Shown here: piece after piece, positions 33,981 to 46,915 of the stretch
Numbering within the stretch: position 1 is the first letter of the stretch
How the letters are laid out: each line of letters opens with the position of its first letter
DNA from: Nymphaea colorata
Lineage: Eukaryota; Streptophyta; Magnoliopsida; Nymphaeales; Nymphaeaceae
NCBI RefSeq assembly: GCF_008831285.2
Contig: NC_045139.1
Coordinates: 21,062,412-21,126,411, forward strand
Length of the DNA stretch: 64,000 nucleotides
Reading direction: 5' to 3'
The notes under the pieces: generated by a model
The model's database searches: none
The model's input: the letters and a program-made list of their open reading frames with translations, nothing else
Told to the model about the DNA's origin: nothing
Position numbers and translations under genes: made by a program

Positions 33981-34676
33981 TCATGGACCAGGAGAAACGC
34001 CATATCCCTGTCCTTCAGAAGATTGCTGTCCGCTGCCAAATGACTGCTCCTCCTGCTGGTTAGGCTGCCATAGCTGCTGCCATGGCTGCCTCGGCACGCC
34101 ATACTGCATTCCACCTGGCCGAGGCTGCTGCTGATAGTAAACTGAAGGATCTGCTATTGGCATTGCAGGCCTTCCGATTGTCACCGGCGACCCCGTCTGT
34201 GGCGGGTAATAGTAGGGAACGTCCGGGAACCCGGGCCTTGCCAACGCAAGCCCCTCATCTCTGACCTCATCCCTCGGAACAATATCCACCAAAAAATCGA
34301 AAATGTCAGTCCTGGTAATGGCCGAAGCTATGTCGTTCTTCTGCAAGGTCCGGCGCTTGTTCTCCTCGGCGTGAAGCCACGACCGGATCGTCAATTCAAG
34401 GATGAAAAGCTCGCAGGCCTTCGCGAAGAGCACCGGAGCTTCGGCAGAGATCATGCGGACGTCTTCGTCGGCCTTCATGATCTTCTTTATGCGGGCAAGG
34501 GGGAGCTGGTGGTTCTTGAAGTCAGAAACCTGCTCGATTTCCTGACGTTGGTAGTTCCAGAATAACTGGAGCTGCTGTTGCTGCTGCTGAAGGAGGTGGT
34601 GGAAGGTCTGCTGGCCCAGCATCTGTTGCTGCTGAACGCCTTGTGGGTATCCTTGAGCTTGATGTTGGTTGTCCAT
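33981..34676 (-). CDS. NF-YC: NF-Y transcription factor subunit C (CCAAT-binding, histone fold)
   Basis: NF-YC pairs with NF-YB in the nucleus. The dimer then binds NF-YA at CCAAT boxes, or CO/CCT proteins in flowering control. The 231-aa product has a Gln-rich N-terminus (residues 1-36) and a conserved lead-in ([25 protein letters not shown] starts near residue 40). The histone fold is at about 57-134, with [39 protein letters not shown] and [15 protein letters not shown] segments and the [14 protein letters not shown] end. The C-terminus is Pro/Gln/Tyr-rich. All key fold residues are present and match the NF-YC3/4/9 group. The CDS is one uninterrupted exon, as is common in this family; the 5' UTR may contain an intron. 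The start has an in-frame Met directly before the Gln-rich region. It looks functional. Confidence 0.95.
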   Translation of the reverse strand: MDNQHQAQGYPQGVQQQQMLGQQTFHHLLQQQQQQLQLFWNYQRQEIEQVSDFKNHQLPLARIKKIMKADEDVRMISAEAPVLFAKACELFILELTIRSWLHAEENKRRTLQKNDIASAITRTDIFDFLVDIVPRDEVRDEGLALARPGFPDVPYYYPPQTGSPVTIGRPAMPIADPSVYYQQQPRPGGMQYGVPRQPWQQLWQPNQQEEQSFGSGQQSSEGQGYGVSPGP

Positions 34677-35640
34677 ACCAAACAGGGAAATGAAGTCAAG
34701 TACTCCTGCTTTGAGACGGTTGGTGCTCTAGATAGCCAAATAGGTGGATAGGAAGATTAAGAAGAAGAGCAACTAAGCCTCTAATGCAAAAGGGAAAGGT
34801 TTCTGTGAAATTGGTGGAACCACTTGAAGGATTGGTCTGTTGAACATGCAAGTTGTGGTTTTGCTGCCAAGGAAACAAGCAAGCAGAGGGCTCAAGCTCA
34901 AGATAATGCTCGTTTCGTTTTGTCCCGACCACGGGTAATGGAATGTAAGCTGCTGCACGTTGAGATGATGATCAAATCTCTAGCTTTGAGGAATTCTACA
35001 GAGTACAGGAGTATAGAAAGGTAGAAGAAAGAAGGATTGTACAGAATTGAGTTCTCTTTTCCTCGTCTTCTGTAGATACCCAGACTGTGAAAATTGGGAC
35101 TGAAGAAGAAAAGATGCTCCAGAAGTCTTTCTTCCTTTTAGAGTACCAACATGGGAGCTTCGGTTATCCACAAGAAAGGGGATTGGAAAATAAAAGAAGG
35201 AAATCAGTCGCCTCAGAGCTCGGTTGTACCAAAGTCACGGAACTCACAAGCCATGGAGTTCCAAAATGGACTCAAAACAGGGAATGCTGGAGGCCTCGGG
35301 GGAGAGAGAAGATATGGTAAGCTTCTGAAGTCTTCTGGTGTCACTTTTACAGATATTTTCTTGTAAGCAGTGAAAGGTGGATATGAAAGAGAGAATCCAC
35401 ACCCTCCAACCTTATCCTGTGGTGCCCCAACTCTGAGGCATCGTGAGGAGATGGATGACTTTTTCCTTCTCCGTCTCCAGGGTTTTATTCAATGCAGATG
35501 AAAGGAACCGCTGTAAAACGGGAGGGAGAACCAGGGAAAAGAAAAAGGAAATTTGTCGTTGGCAACCAATGTTTGGAAAACCAGAGAAATAAACAAGGAA
35601 ATTTTTCTTTGGCAACCGATATTTGGGCAATAATTGATTC
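34677..35640 (-). promoter_or_regulatory. NF-YC 5' leader and promoter region
   Basis: Sequence upstream of the NF-YC start. The minus strand has a pyrimidine-rich run ending in AAAGCAG about 35 bases before the ATG (near 34712), a plausible acceptor of a 5'-UTR intron, which NF-YC genes often have. I could not fix the donor or the transcription start. Open frames on either strand here show no domain. Confidence 0.35.
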
Positions 35641-35724
35641 ACGTCAGAGAAAGAAAAACATTAAATCATTTCTTTAGGGAGGTTGTGAAAATCAATTTTC
35701 TCGAAAACCTTGTTAAGCAGTCAG

Positions 35725-35942
35725 TTTGTAAACTTAGTTTGGATGTTTGGATAACAAGTGAAAAAGTTAAAATCAATTTTGCTGGGGGCAGGTTTTTCAA
35801 GTTCTTTATAAAAACCTGGTTTCGCCAAAAGTGGGTTTTGACAAAACAAACTTTAATGTCATCCAAACATTCTTAAAATGGTGTTTGGGGGTAAAAGCAG
35901 GGAACCAAAACCTGCTTTTATGTTGTCATCCAAACACCCCCT
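35725..35942. mobile_element. Foldback MITE cluster (GGTGTTTGG ends)
   Basis: Two nested inverted structures. The inner one (35880-35940) is GGTGTTTGGGGGTAAAAGCAGG, a short loop, then CCTGCTTTTATG...ATCCAAACACC. The outer one pairs TTTGGATGTTTGGATAACA (about 35738) with TGTCATCCAAACATTC (about 35856-35872). Ends of the GGGTGTTTGG type are common in plant MITEs. The target duplication is unclear and there is no coding capacity. Confidence 0.55.
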
Positions 35943-37080
35943 GAATGTTTTTGTATTCATTATCATGTTGGAAAATTCAAAGTTCAAACCCCAACCTATA
36001 GTATCTCGATTTCCTTTTTAATAACAAAAAAATCATTGAGTCAACAAATTTGTAGATCTGCTTGATGGATAAGATCTGGTGTAGGTGACCTTAAAAAAAG
36101 GTTTTGGATCGCTTAAGAAAGGAAAACATATATTTTGCAGTAAATGTATGCTCTCTTCGTTTTCGATAACAAATTTTCAGGTAGGTTTTATCCAAATTTA
36201 ACTGTATGCGTTCTATCTACGCAATTTCCTAGACAATTCTTGTTTAGAATCTTCGCCTCTTCTTGTAAGCAGGTTCCTTGAATTACAAGACTTTAACGTA
36301 TTAATGACTTATCCATGTCAGATTTTGGTGACTTAATCAATGAAATTATTATCAAATCAACTAGATATATATATATATATTGGAAGGAAGTAAGAGAGTT
36401 TTCCACCTCAGGGAAAATCTCCTCGATGTCGCCTTTCTCATCTATACGGTTAACTGATTAATGAAAATAATTTGCAACCCGCCTTGTAGGATGGGAGCGA
36501 TAAGATGAAACACTCTTGATGCTCAACCGAAAAATAATTTTCATCCTCAAGATACTTAAATTTAAGGGGGGGTGAATACAGATAGTGATGTGGCCTGAAG
36601 ACTATTCCGTTTCTAGGACTAATAAGTCCAACATGGTCTAAATTTTCACACGACTAATGCTGGAGATTAATATTAGCTTTTCAATACATCAGATTCCAAT
36701 TGGATGTATCTTTTTTGTTGTATCTAATACAGTTCATATTCTTGGATTCAAATCAGATTTAAATATGCATAAAAGAATCTATGATATCTGAATCCAGTTT
36801 TAAAATTTATATTTGAATGTCATCCGGATTCGACATATAAATTCATATATAATCGAATCTATAGTATCTTTTGATCGATTTAATCTCGTTTAAGAGCAAC
36901 ATAACTCAAGGAGGTGGCATTACACTTTCTGCGTGACATACAAACCTAGAGACTCAGATGCATAAAATTGGCATCTTTCACTCTCACGCACACATATGTT
37001 TACTTTTTTTTTTCTCGCTCTTAAAACCTAACTTCTTTCCTTTTTTTAATATATAGAAACTGAAATCCTACTGTGGCCTG
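35943..37080. other. Intergenic with possible hAT-MITE debris
   Basis: AT-rich. A short (TA)n is at 36363-36380. Between about 36680 and 36880 the sequence repeats GATTCAAATCAGATTT / GAATCCAG / CCGGATTCGACAT motifs, like the interior of the hAT MITE family at 17268, suggesting a very degenerate copy without recognisable ends. No gene seen. Confidence 0.4.
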
Positions 37081-37840
37081 TCCATCCGACGCCTAGCACA
37101 TGGCATGCAGCTGGATGCATTTCATCAACCTGCATGCATCTAGGCGGACAGAATAACCCCATGTATATAAATGGCATGCCACATATAAGTTAAAATCTTA
37201 TATGACAAGTAATATTTTTGACAATAAATACATAGAATTGATGGATTGCCACGGCTCATCCTACCACAGAGGCACACATGCCCAACCATCACTATTTCGT
37301 TAACTCTGTAAGACTTTGGCCCAAAGGTAGGCTTTTCAGATGACTCAAAAAAAAAAAAATTCGAAAAAAAAAAATGGAGGCCATGGAGTGGAGGAAGGTC
37401 ATTGGCCTCCACCTCGCCCAGTAAAACGGGAAGCCAGCACCTCTCCCTCCGTAGTCCGTGCTGCCCTGCATCCATCTCCTTGTCGGTGGGGCGTTCGCCT
37501 ACCGGCAAGAATTAAGAGGGGCGCAGACGCTGCTGCTTGAGGAGGAGGCAACGAGGTCCCTCCCCTTCCCATCATATTCCTCAGAAATGTCGCCTTCTCC
37601 TTGGGCAGTGAGATGATGCTGTCCCCCTTCTCTCACCAAGACACGGCGGCTCTATTATGCGCCGGCGAGAGGAGAAGAGCAAGACCTCACCACCCAATTT
37701 GCCTTCCTCTTAGGTTGTGGCCTCCTGACCCCTTCCTCTCACTAGCATACGACTCGCCGGCCGTCCACCAGCGAGAGGAAAGCGGCAGAAGGCGGCGACC
37801 AGACCCCCTTCCATAGAGCGGTAATCCCTAGAGGAAGGCC
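37081..37840. other. Locally GC-rich segment without recognised gene
   Basis: From about 37380 to 37830 the sequence is clearly richer in G and C than its flanks, with clusters of CCGGC/GGCGG. Short frames exist on both strands (to 122 codons) but none has a recognisable domain. It could be a transposon end, a gene relic or the 5' part of a lost gene. Confidence 0.4.
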
Positions 37841-37975
37841 CGATGTATGCACTTTTTAATCTTTTTTTTTTTTACTATAATGAGGATGCATGCACTTTTT
37901 AAATTTTTTTACTAGAAAGAGGAAGGTCCGCTGCATCCACTATTTATTTATTTATTTTACTAGAAACAATCAGGA
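37826..37975 (+). repeat. Short tandem repeat, three decayed units
   Basis: AGAGGAAGG.CCG.TG.AT.CACT....TTTTTTACTA units occur at about 37830, 37882 (ending GAGGATGCATGCACTTTTTAAATTT) and 37918 (AGAGGAAGGTCCGCTGCATCCACT), each followed by a T-rich stretch and ACTA.AA. Confidence 0.65.
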
Positions 37976-38349
37976 CCATCCTTGAGTATGTCAGTATGCG
38001 GGCGGGGTTTGACGTGAGAAAAGAGGGTTCCTATATATACATATATAGAGTAATTGGTATGTTTTAGACCAGGGAAGAGATAGCAACCAGTCTTTCCATG
38101 GGGACGAAGATGATGTCAGTGAAGGAAGCTCTGCTTTAAATGCAGATTAAAGTGTTTTTCTTTACTATCTGATCTTGCAAATATGATTTCAACAATAAGC
38201 TGATGGGAAACATATATTGAATTAATCATATTTTGATATGTTAACTTAATCATTCTTTAATTTAATTGATTTTTTTTAATAACTAAAACTGAACGCCTCA
38301 TATAACACCAAAATGTTGATTGTGAAGAATTCCCCATTTTTCATAAAAA

Positions 38350-38610
38350 CAACTTAAACTAAAGCATGTTTTATATCAAATTAGTGTTTATAAGCATATT
38401 AGGATGTTTTTATTTGCTACAAAATTTGCTTAGCAAAAATTTAGTGGGTTTAGGTTTTATCCTTGCTCGGCCTTGTTTTAGAGGATGAGGACAAGGCAGG
38501 GGGGTGAATGACTCTCGTAACATCAATTTTTGCATAATAAAAAAAAAACTTGAACTAAAACATGAATTACATAAAATTAGTATTTATAAACACATTAGGA
38601 CGTTCACTTT
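38350..38610 (+). repeat. Direct repeat, two diverged copies about 200 bp apart
   Basis: ACTTAAACTAAAGCATGTTTTATATC...TTAGTGTTTATAAGCATATTAGGATG (38350-38405) recurs as ACTTGAACTAAAACATGAATTACATA...TTAGTATTTATAAACACATTAGGACG (38549-38604). Downstream parts of each copy also resemble one another (TTTGCTT.../TTTGTTT...AAATTT). Confidence 0.7.
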
Positions 38611-38683
38611 TTGTTTAAAACACTTTTTAACATAAATTTCTGAGGTCTAGTTCTTATCACTTATCCAAGTGGTCTGGTATTTA

Positions 38684-39689
<1,006 letters not shown>

Positions 39690-39890
39690 ATAAAAATTTT
39701 CCTTCACTGGCGAGTGTTCTTCAATGGCGTTGGTCGCTCCCCAATTCTTTGACGCAACTGTGACATCCGTTAGTGGATCGCCAGAAATGGCGTATCCACT
39801 GGCATCCCCATCTCATGTCTCAGAAAGAACATCATTCTTCAATGGCATGAGGCTCTTCCCGCGTCACTGAATACACTGTTTCTTGTAGTG
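39690..39890. mobile_element. Truncated CACTA (En/Spm)-type end
   Basis: The right border reads GTTTCTTGTAGTG, the complement of CACTACAAGAAAC, the typical terminal repeat of plant CACTA elements. The adjoining ~190 bp carries repeated short motifs (CACTGGCG, TTCTTCAATGGC twice, CGCCAGAAATGGCG), as expected for subterminal repeats. No left CACTACAAGAAA partner was found within a few kb, so the copy is truncated or rearranged. Confidence 0.55.
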
Positions 39891-40559
39891 TGATAGTCCA
39901 CAACTAGCTACGACAAGCAGGAGTGAGTGATCTACAAATGACTGGGAGATCCTCATTTGGGCCTACACTATTTCCCGCGTCCCCACTCTCTCTCTCTCTC
40001 TCAAAGGGGCAAGTTCCGGATCCAATACAGATCCATAATCCAGGACCAAAGTTAATACTGAAATTAATCATAATCAATTATTTTTTAACTGTGATTAGAC
40101 TACATCAATTAGCTGATTAAGGTCTCTCTGATATTGATTAAGTTCCTTAATATGTCACTAACTTAGCAATACCCCTAAACTAATCCTGTTATTAATGAAT
40201 CTCTAATCTGTCCTAAGCTTTTACGGAAATTCCATTTGGGTCCTAGCATAATTACGTCATTACCCTCGATCATTCAGGGATACCCAAAACGATCTCGAGG
40301 TTTTACTAAGCAGAAGACAATGTTACAGGATCTGATTTTTCGCTCGGATCGAAATGCTAGGTAGCTTATACTCAGCTCTTCCTACTGGGTTATAGTATAC
40401 ATGCAAGCATTAGAGAATGTCAGCAAATTGAAGCTGAAATCCAAGATTCATTTCAGGAACTCAATATGGGCGAAAATTTGATATATTCGATGCACCTGGA
40501 AAGCATGTTACGGGATCAATGCAGCGGATCGGTAGAGTAGTCACAAATTGAAAGGAAAA
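39891..40559. other. Intergenic
   Basis: Nothing recognised apart from a short CT run at 39987-40001. Confidence 0.5.
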
Positions 40560-40870
40560 TCAGAAAATCAAAGAGATGAAACAAGCAATAAAATCTCTAA
40601 TATAATAGAAATTGGTTCCACAAATCATGCGTACAGATGGTTGGCTGATAGTCTTTAACAAACATAAAAATGTAATAGAACCTCTCTCTCGTGGACTTGG
40701 AGAGTGAGAGAAACTTTCCCTGGACATAAACCCCTCGACGTCGAACCATGTAAACTTGTGTTTGCGATTTCCTTTCTTCTGATATTTTCTTGTAAGCATC
40801 AGCCCAAAAAGAAGGTACCTGGGAGACTTTCACCCAATCACGCAGAAGGACTAGTTATCCGTGTCGTGCA
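40560..40870 (+). mobile_element. Copia-type LTR fragment
   Basis: Contains CTCGTGGACTTGGAG and CTGGACATAAACCCC...CGTCGAACCATGTAAACTTGTGTTTGCGATTTCCTTTCTTC (about 40690-40780). This matches the pattern of plant copia LTR leaders (GTGGACATAGG...CGAACCACGTAAACTTGTGTTT). No internal region or second LTR is adjacent. It differs in sequence from the LTR at 10396-10800, so it is a second family or a diverged copy. Confidence 0.45.
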
Positions 40871-42160
40871 ATAAGGTAAAATTAGAGAAACTTACAAAAT
40901 GTTGGTGAAGTTAGCTAAAGTTTTCCCACCTTGCTGCTCTATCTTCTCCAACATTAACCTTCCCACTTCAGTCATAATAAGTAAGCTTCTTCAAAATGGT
41001 GAGTCTATTTCTATGATCTGCTATGTCTTTCAGGCATTGGGGGGAAGCTTCTGTCACTACAAACTGGTTTGAGCAGTTGCTGATGATGCGTCTACCTCAT
41101 TCTTTGGTTATTGCTTTCCTCTTCACTTAGACATTGTCGGCAACAATTGGTAAGCGGAATTCTGAGGTTTTTGAGTACTCTATCCATAACTGGGAAATGA
41201 TTTTCACAAGCTAAATACGAGGACCAACTTGTTCTTGCCGGGATTGCTTTCCTGCTCCAACCCTCCGTCCTCAGTGCTTCCTTTGTTCCTATGCTTCTGG
41301 TGGCCCTTTAGATCATAGTTGCTGACGGTTGGCTCGCCAATCATCGGAGTCAGCTCAGATCACTAAAAACCTTGGCCACAAGTTATTTTAAAACTTGACC
41401 AAGTCAATGAGTCAAATCGGTGCCCATTCGAGTCTGAGTCACCTGTTTGCCAACTATGCTCTAGATTTCTCCCTCTTTTGGAATTTTATTTTTTTAATAA
41501 GCGAGAATTTGGGACACCGTTTTTAGTTTAAATTTGTTTAAAGGTCTGTAGATCACTTGTTAGAGTCTAGTATGTGCAGGAAGGGAGGAGCCGTATGAGA
41601 TGGAAATCTTAAGTGCGGTTCTAGAATGGAGATTCTTGGAATGAATGACCGAACCGGATGTCAGCTAAATCTGAAGGAAATTATGCAGAAACTTTGCAGA
41701 ATTATTATGAAGCAATGTGACCATAAATTGAACCCTACCATCGAAGTTATATACTATATAATATAGGTCATATATACACATAAGTAACAGAGGACATAAG
41801 AAGGCTTTGGAATATTATTTCTGAGCACTAGAACAAAATTCATTCTTCCCACAAGCTTCTAATAATATGGCCGTGACCTGCCATTACATGCGACTATCTC
41901 TACTATAGAAATAGAAAGAAGGAAAGAAAATATCAAATCCTCTAGTATTAAAATTTCATGTTGCTAGTACTAGAAAATCTAAGGAGAAACAAAAAAAAGA
42001 AAATAGGCTTTATACATGTCCATTGTCCAAAGGAGAACAATTTTCAAAAGTTGTAGCAAAAAAACAGACTTCATAGAAGCTGATATATGAAGAACTACAT
42101 ATAGCCCATGTACTAGATTCTATGGATAAAAGATCTAATTGATAAAAAGAAGCACCGTAA
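40871..42160. other. Intergenic
   Basis: No gene or element recognised. A TCACTACAAACTGG motif near 41055 only loosely resembles a CACTA end. Confidence 0.5.
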
Positions 42161-43790
42161 AGATTTAATTTTCATTATTCCCTCATTTTTCAGCGTCGGG
42201 TTATGGTTGGATTCACATGGTGTTTGACTTGTGGGTGTTAAACTAGATTTTGTTACAGCATTAGGAGTTAGCTTAAGTTTGTCCCGTAGCTTAATTATAC
42301 TTTTTGTTGCTATTCTTGCTTTGATGGAGTGTAATTCACGCTAGAATAGGTTATTTTCTGCGCAAGCATTGTGGAGGTTGTTTCTTGTGCTTTGTTTCTG
42401 GTGTTGAAAGGAATTATTAGTTTAGTATATGTTGAATATATTAATGTATGTAATATTTGCCTTTAGTTAGACTAGTTTTGGTTCTAAATCAGTCGAGTAG
42501 CATAGGGTTGTATTCAAGTAGGCTATGGATTTCTAGGTGTTCTCATTTTGTGGTGTATTCAACTGCTTCATTTTCTGTTTTAACTCTTCTTTTAATCGTT
42601 GTTTTTCTAGATATTCTAGACTCACGTCGTGGGAGTTTCTGTTAGATTTGCCTAGATTCAAGTTTAAGTTTCATATTTTGATATGAATCACCTAGTTGTT
42701 TAATTTATTTTTTTGGAATAGCGCATTTATTCTCTCTTTTAGGACAGAGTTAGGTCGTTTAGGCTTGTGTCGTTAGAAAGAATTACAATTTAATAAAAAG
42801 CTTCCTCCTGTTATGCATTAGAAATTCTAGTTCATCGGCAGTAGAATTTCGCTTTCTTTTTCCATCATTGCATTTTTTTTTTAACTCTAATCACTTCCTT
42901 TATTTTTGCAAGTTGTTTTAGGGCAGTTTAAGTTTTAAATTTTCATCAATTTTCTTTTAGAGTTGAAGTTTTCTTTCATTTAAGTAGTAGTTTAAATGGT
43001 TTCAGCTTCATTCGATTATTAGCTGTGAGGATTCTCTTTTCTTTCCATTGTTTTTGGCACTAGTTTTTTCTTAGTTTTTCTTCTTTTCTTCTTGATTCGA
43101 ATAAGCTTTTACGTAAGAGCTCGTCAAGTATTCCAGCGTTTGGATTTAATTTAGGATGATTTTTAGGAGTATTTATTTGGACACCCTTTCCAGAGCCCAA
43201 GTTAGAGTTCTTAAAGATAGTTTGCTTTAGCTAATTGCTTTCATCATTTTCTCAAGCCATCTTGCTTGTTTTCTTTCTAATTTAAGTCATGTAGGTTATT
43301 CCAAAGTCAGATTACAGCTTAATATAAAATAGGTTCGATTCTGAGTATATTAGGAGTTATTTGTTTAGTCTTAGTTGATTGCTTGAGGACTTGGTTACTC
43401 ACATTATTTTCTTGTACTTTATTATTTTGACGTAAAATTGTTGAATGCAACCTAATTATTTTTCACTTTTCTTTGATTAAATTGAACAAAAGCATAATTA
43501 TCACTATGTAGAAGCTGTTTTTAAAATCATTATACAGTGTACAGGTTTTACTTGATTTCCACTACAAATTACCTTTTCAGATCATATTACAAAAAGACAG
43601 GGCATTGATTAAACGAACAGGCTGTTTTTGTCTTGTTTTTTATTTTTGACTCCTGGTTTTGGCTATACCTGTGCCATATGCAGGGCTTATTTGCTTTGTT
43701 CGCCTGATGTTTTTTCGGTTTACAGTTGATGCTCAGCATCCTCTCCTTTCCTGTACATAGTTATGATTTTTTGGCAATAATGAACGCGAT
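42160..43790 (+). other. T-rich, strand-skewed block without coding potential
   Basis: For about 1.6 kb the plus strand is strongly T-rich over A, with many TTTTAG, TTGTTT and TTTCTT words, the look of a very long plant intron or untranslated leader. The neighbouring 43.8-46 kb is instead A-rich on this strand. No exon, ORF or terminal repeat could be identified. Confidence 0.4.
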
Positions 43791-46163
43791 CTATCTTCCC
43801 ACATTTACTGATGGAAAAAAGAGCCTATTACAAAAACCTGTGTGACCGACCATCAGTTCTGAACATTGCAATTGGAAAACAGCAAAACTGATAATATTCA
43901 AACAACTGATTTGATGCCCAGAGACTGGTAGAAACACAAACAAGCAGGTGAATCAATGACATAATCAGGTAGATTAGCATCCCTAGTGATGGCACACCCT
44001 ACCCACCAAGTGCAAGACGATTTGAAGACCAGGCAGAAGATGAATAAAGTAGCATCAATAAGAAACTTCAGCAGTAATGACTTTATTTTCAAGATTCAAA
44101 TATCACGGGATGACATGCTTGTGATTTGAAACCTATGCTGCTGCAAAAACACCATGCGACTCTAATAACAGAACTCGCTTTTAGCAGGTAAAGAATACCC
44201 TCTGGTTTCAACAAATTGGAATTCTAGTGTTCATCATTAACGAAAAGTCTATGGACTACAAGCTTTGCCTACCAACACAAAGGACATAGTTGGCAGGTAC
44301 AAGTTGTATCCAGATATGCAAGCAACACTGACAGAGTAGCAGGGTGTTGCACAAGAAAACTCTCTCATGTGTTTATATCCAATCGCTTTAACAACCCGGA
44401 CAATGTTTCAGTATTCCATGTTTCTAGGATTCAATAGCTAAGTAGCAGATATTTTACATCGTGCTCAACAAAAGGAATTGCAGCCTGCATCAATGTAGTC
44501 ATGCAAGGAAACTCTCACCATAATGAGATGAGAATTTGTGACGAGTCCAATGCCCTGGATACCTGCGGTATAATAACAGAACATCATAAAATACAGATCT
44601 AATAGAAGGGCTAGGAATCAGATCTGAAACTAATTAGAGAAAACAACTCCCTGTGGTAGATCGTGTATTTTGCAATTTTGCTAAACCATGAAATCCATGG
44701 GTTTATTTCATTCAATAATAAAATACGAAAAAAGTTTGGAAAAGGAGTAAATTAAGATGTCTTCAGCCACTATGCTAGATTCATGCCAAAGTATAAATGA
44801 GAGAGATAAAATTTTCCTTGACAACATGAAATATGAATGTATGCATAATTCTCCACAACCAGAAGTCCTTGTTTCACTAGCATGAAAACCTTGGCTAGGA
44901 AGATAAATAGAGATGCCAGCAAAAGATTTACCACCATGCCATGTGATAAATAACATGGCAAGACATAATAAAAGTAAAAAACAAAAACAGCAGCAGTCTG
45001 AGAAGTAAAACAGTCTCCTGTACCATTAAGCCCAATAAGCATATTTACAGTTGTAGTTTACCTTAATCATATTATTACAACTTCATTGATTTCCCTTACA
45101 AGAATGCAACCAGAATAAAGCACCATTAACCCACATAATCCACTAGGATCCAATCACACACATGTACTGTAGAATGCAATGATGTTCCCCTGATGTCCAC
45201 GAGTCCCAGGAATGACTCCAGATGAATCAATCAGATTCATGTACAAATTCTGACATCTCATACCAGTAGTAATTCAAATATCACTTGTATTACCATATAG
45301 GAATGTCATTCTAATCTCCTTACAATAATCGTCATACATCAGCATCCAAAGTAAGACGTGCATCAGCTACAAGATTGACCCATATCACTTGGACAGAAGA
45401 AAACACGCACAGCTACAAAAGCATATGCATGATTGACCATATTTTCCAAAAGATACATCCAGTTAGCCTCCATGCATTGATAGAAGACATACCAAACCCT
45501 AGGTGGGACTTGTTCAGATCCCACATATCATAAAGAGACAAATAATGTGTTAAAGGGAACTCTTTGATACCCTAAGCTACAGGAACTGGTCAAAATAGTC
45601 GCAGCCTGAGCCCAGCTTCAGTAATGCAACCAACATTTTGCTTTTCTTTTTGTTACATCATTGGTAGAATGATAGCTTCTTAACTCAATGCTGTAAAAGG
45701 CACATTGTAATGTGTAGTGGTCAGATACACCGTATCATAACATATAATAAATTTAGCATAGCGCATCATAAAATTAATTTTTAAATTCAAAAAAAAAAGA
45801 AAAATTTAGAAAATCAGGAAATTATATTCCACATAAAAAAAATTCATTATACATAAAGAACATTCATGATTCATTATTCAGAAACTATAATATATCAACA
45901 ACACATTGAGAAATGAGAAATCATAGATTCAAAATAACATAATGAGCATCTATCACAAGTTCACAACATATAATTGTGCACTACTAAGTGTCAAATATCA
46001 TGATTATCACCAATCAACGATAATCATTATCATCCTCATTTTCTTCACTAACTGTTTCAATTCCTTTAAATGGAATGTCCTCACCAACACATGGTTGATT
46101 TTTCTAGAAACATAGAGATGTTTGGGAAGCAAAAGGAAGGAGTTGTTTTAAAAAGAAGTACGA
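43791..46163. other. Intergenic
   Basis: AT-rich, with minus-strand frames up to 90 codons (44708-45042) rich in hydrophobic residues but with no recognisable domain. From 45720 the sequence becomes very A/T-rich. No gene supported. Confidence 0.5.
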
Positions 46164-46900
46164 AGGCCCCTTTTTCGTTTTGTACCGGTATCGGATGATA
46201 GGGGGTATATCGCCTGTATTGTACAATATGGCCCCGCATCGATGATACTTATAGTATTGTGCATCGTAGGCGTATCATACAGGCTTTTCAAACCTATATG
46301 ATATGTATCGAACAATACAGGCCCACATCGTGACATACAGATTACATTGTGTTAACTGTTAATTTTGTTATTGTACACATGAAACAGTCAATCATGACTG
46401 CTAATTTGCACCTCCCAGCTCTCAACCACTACGAGTGTTATTTTTCCAATAAATCCAACCACATAGATAGATACACAACATTAAAATTTATAGAAGAAAA
46501 AAAATCATGCAAATTAGATGTATGAATTATATCCTATAAAGTTTTTTAAATCAACGGAATTAAATTTCTCAGCTCAAAAAAACATTGTCATATATATCAT
46601 GCATTGGTATTATACGGCGAGGAATTTCTTGGATATAATACAGTAAAGTTGTATATCTCAGGAATATCTCGGAAGAATCTTGACAAATTTTTAAAAATTT
46701 AAAACATTTAATAAATCGTGAAAATTATAAAAAATAAAAATTAATAAAAAATACAAAAAAAAAGCAAAAAACACGTATAATACGCATTTTTTTCACGTTT
46801 TTTATTTTTTGGCATTTTAAAAAAAAAACGCATCTAATTGCCGTTTTATACGACTGACTTATTTTTCACGTGTTATACGCGTTTTTTTCGAATAACACGT
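46164..46900. repeat. Dispersed-repeat-like segment (GTATCG/TATCAT words)
   Basis: 46164-46340 is filled with TACCGGTATCGGATGATA, ATCGATGATAC, ATGATATGTATCGAACAATAC and similar words, and ends CACATCGTGACATAC. After an AT-rich gap, 46610-46690 has ATTATACGGCGAGGAATTTCTTGG and ATATCTCAGGAATATCTCGGAAGAATC. Such text is typical of worn plant DNA transposons. No clear ends were found, and the hAT element at 46916 follows directly. Confidence 0.35.
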
Positions 46901-46915
46901 GTTTTCTATGACAAT

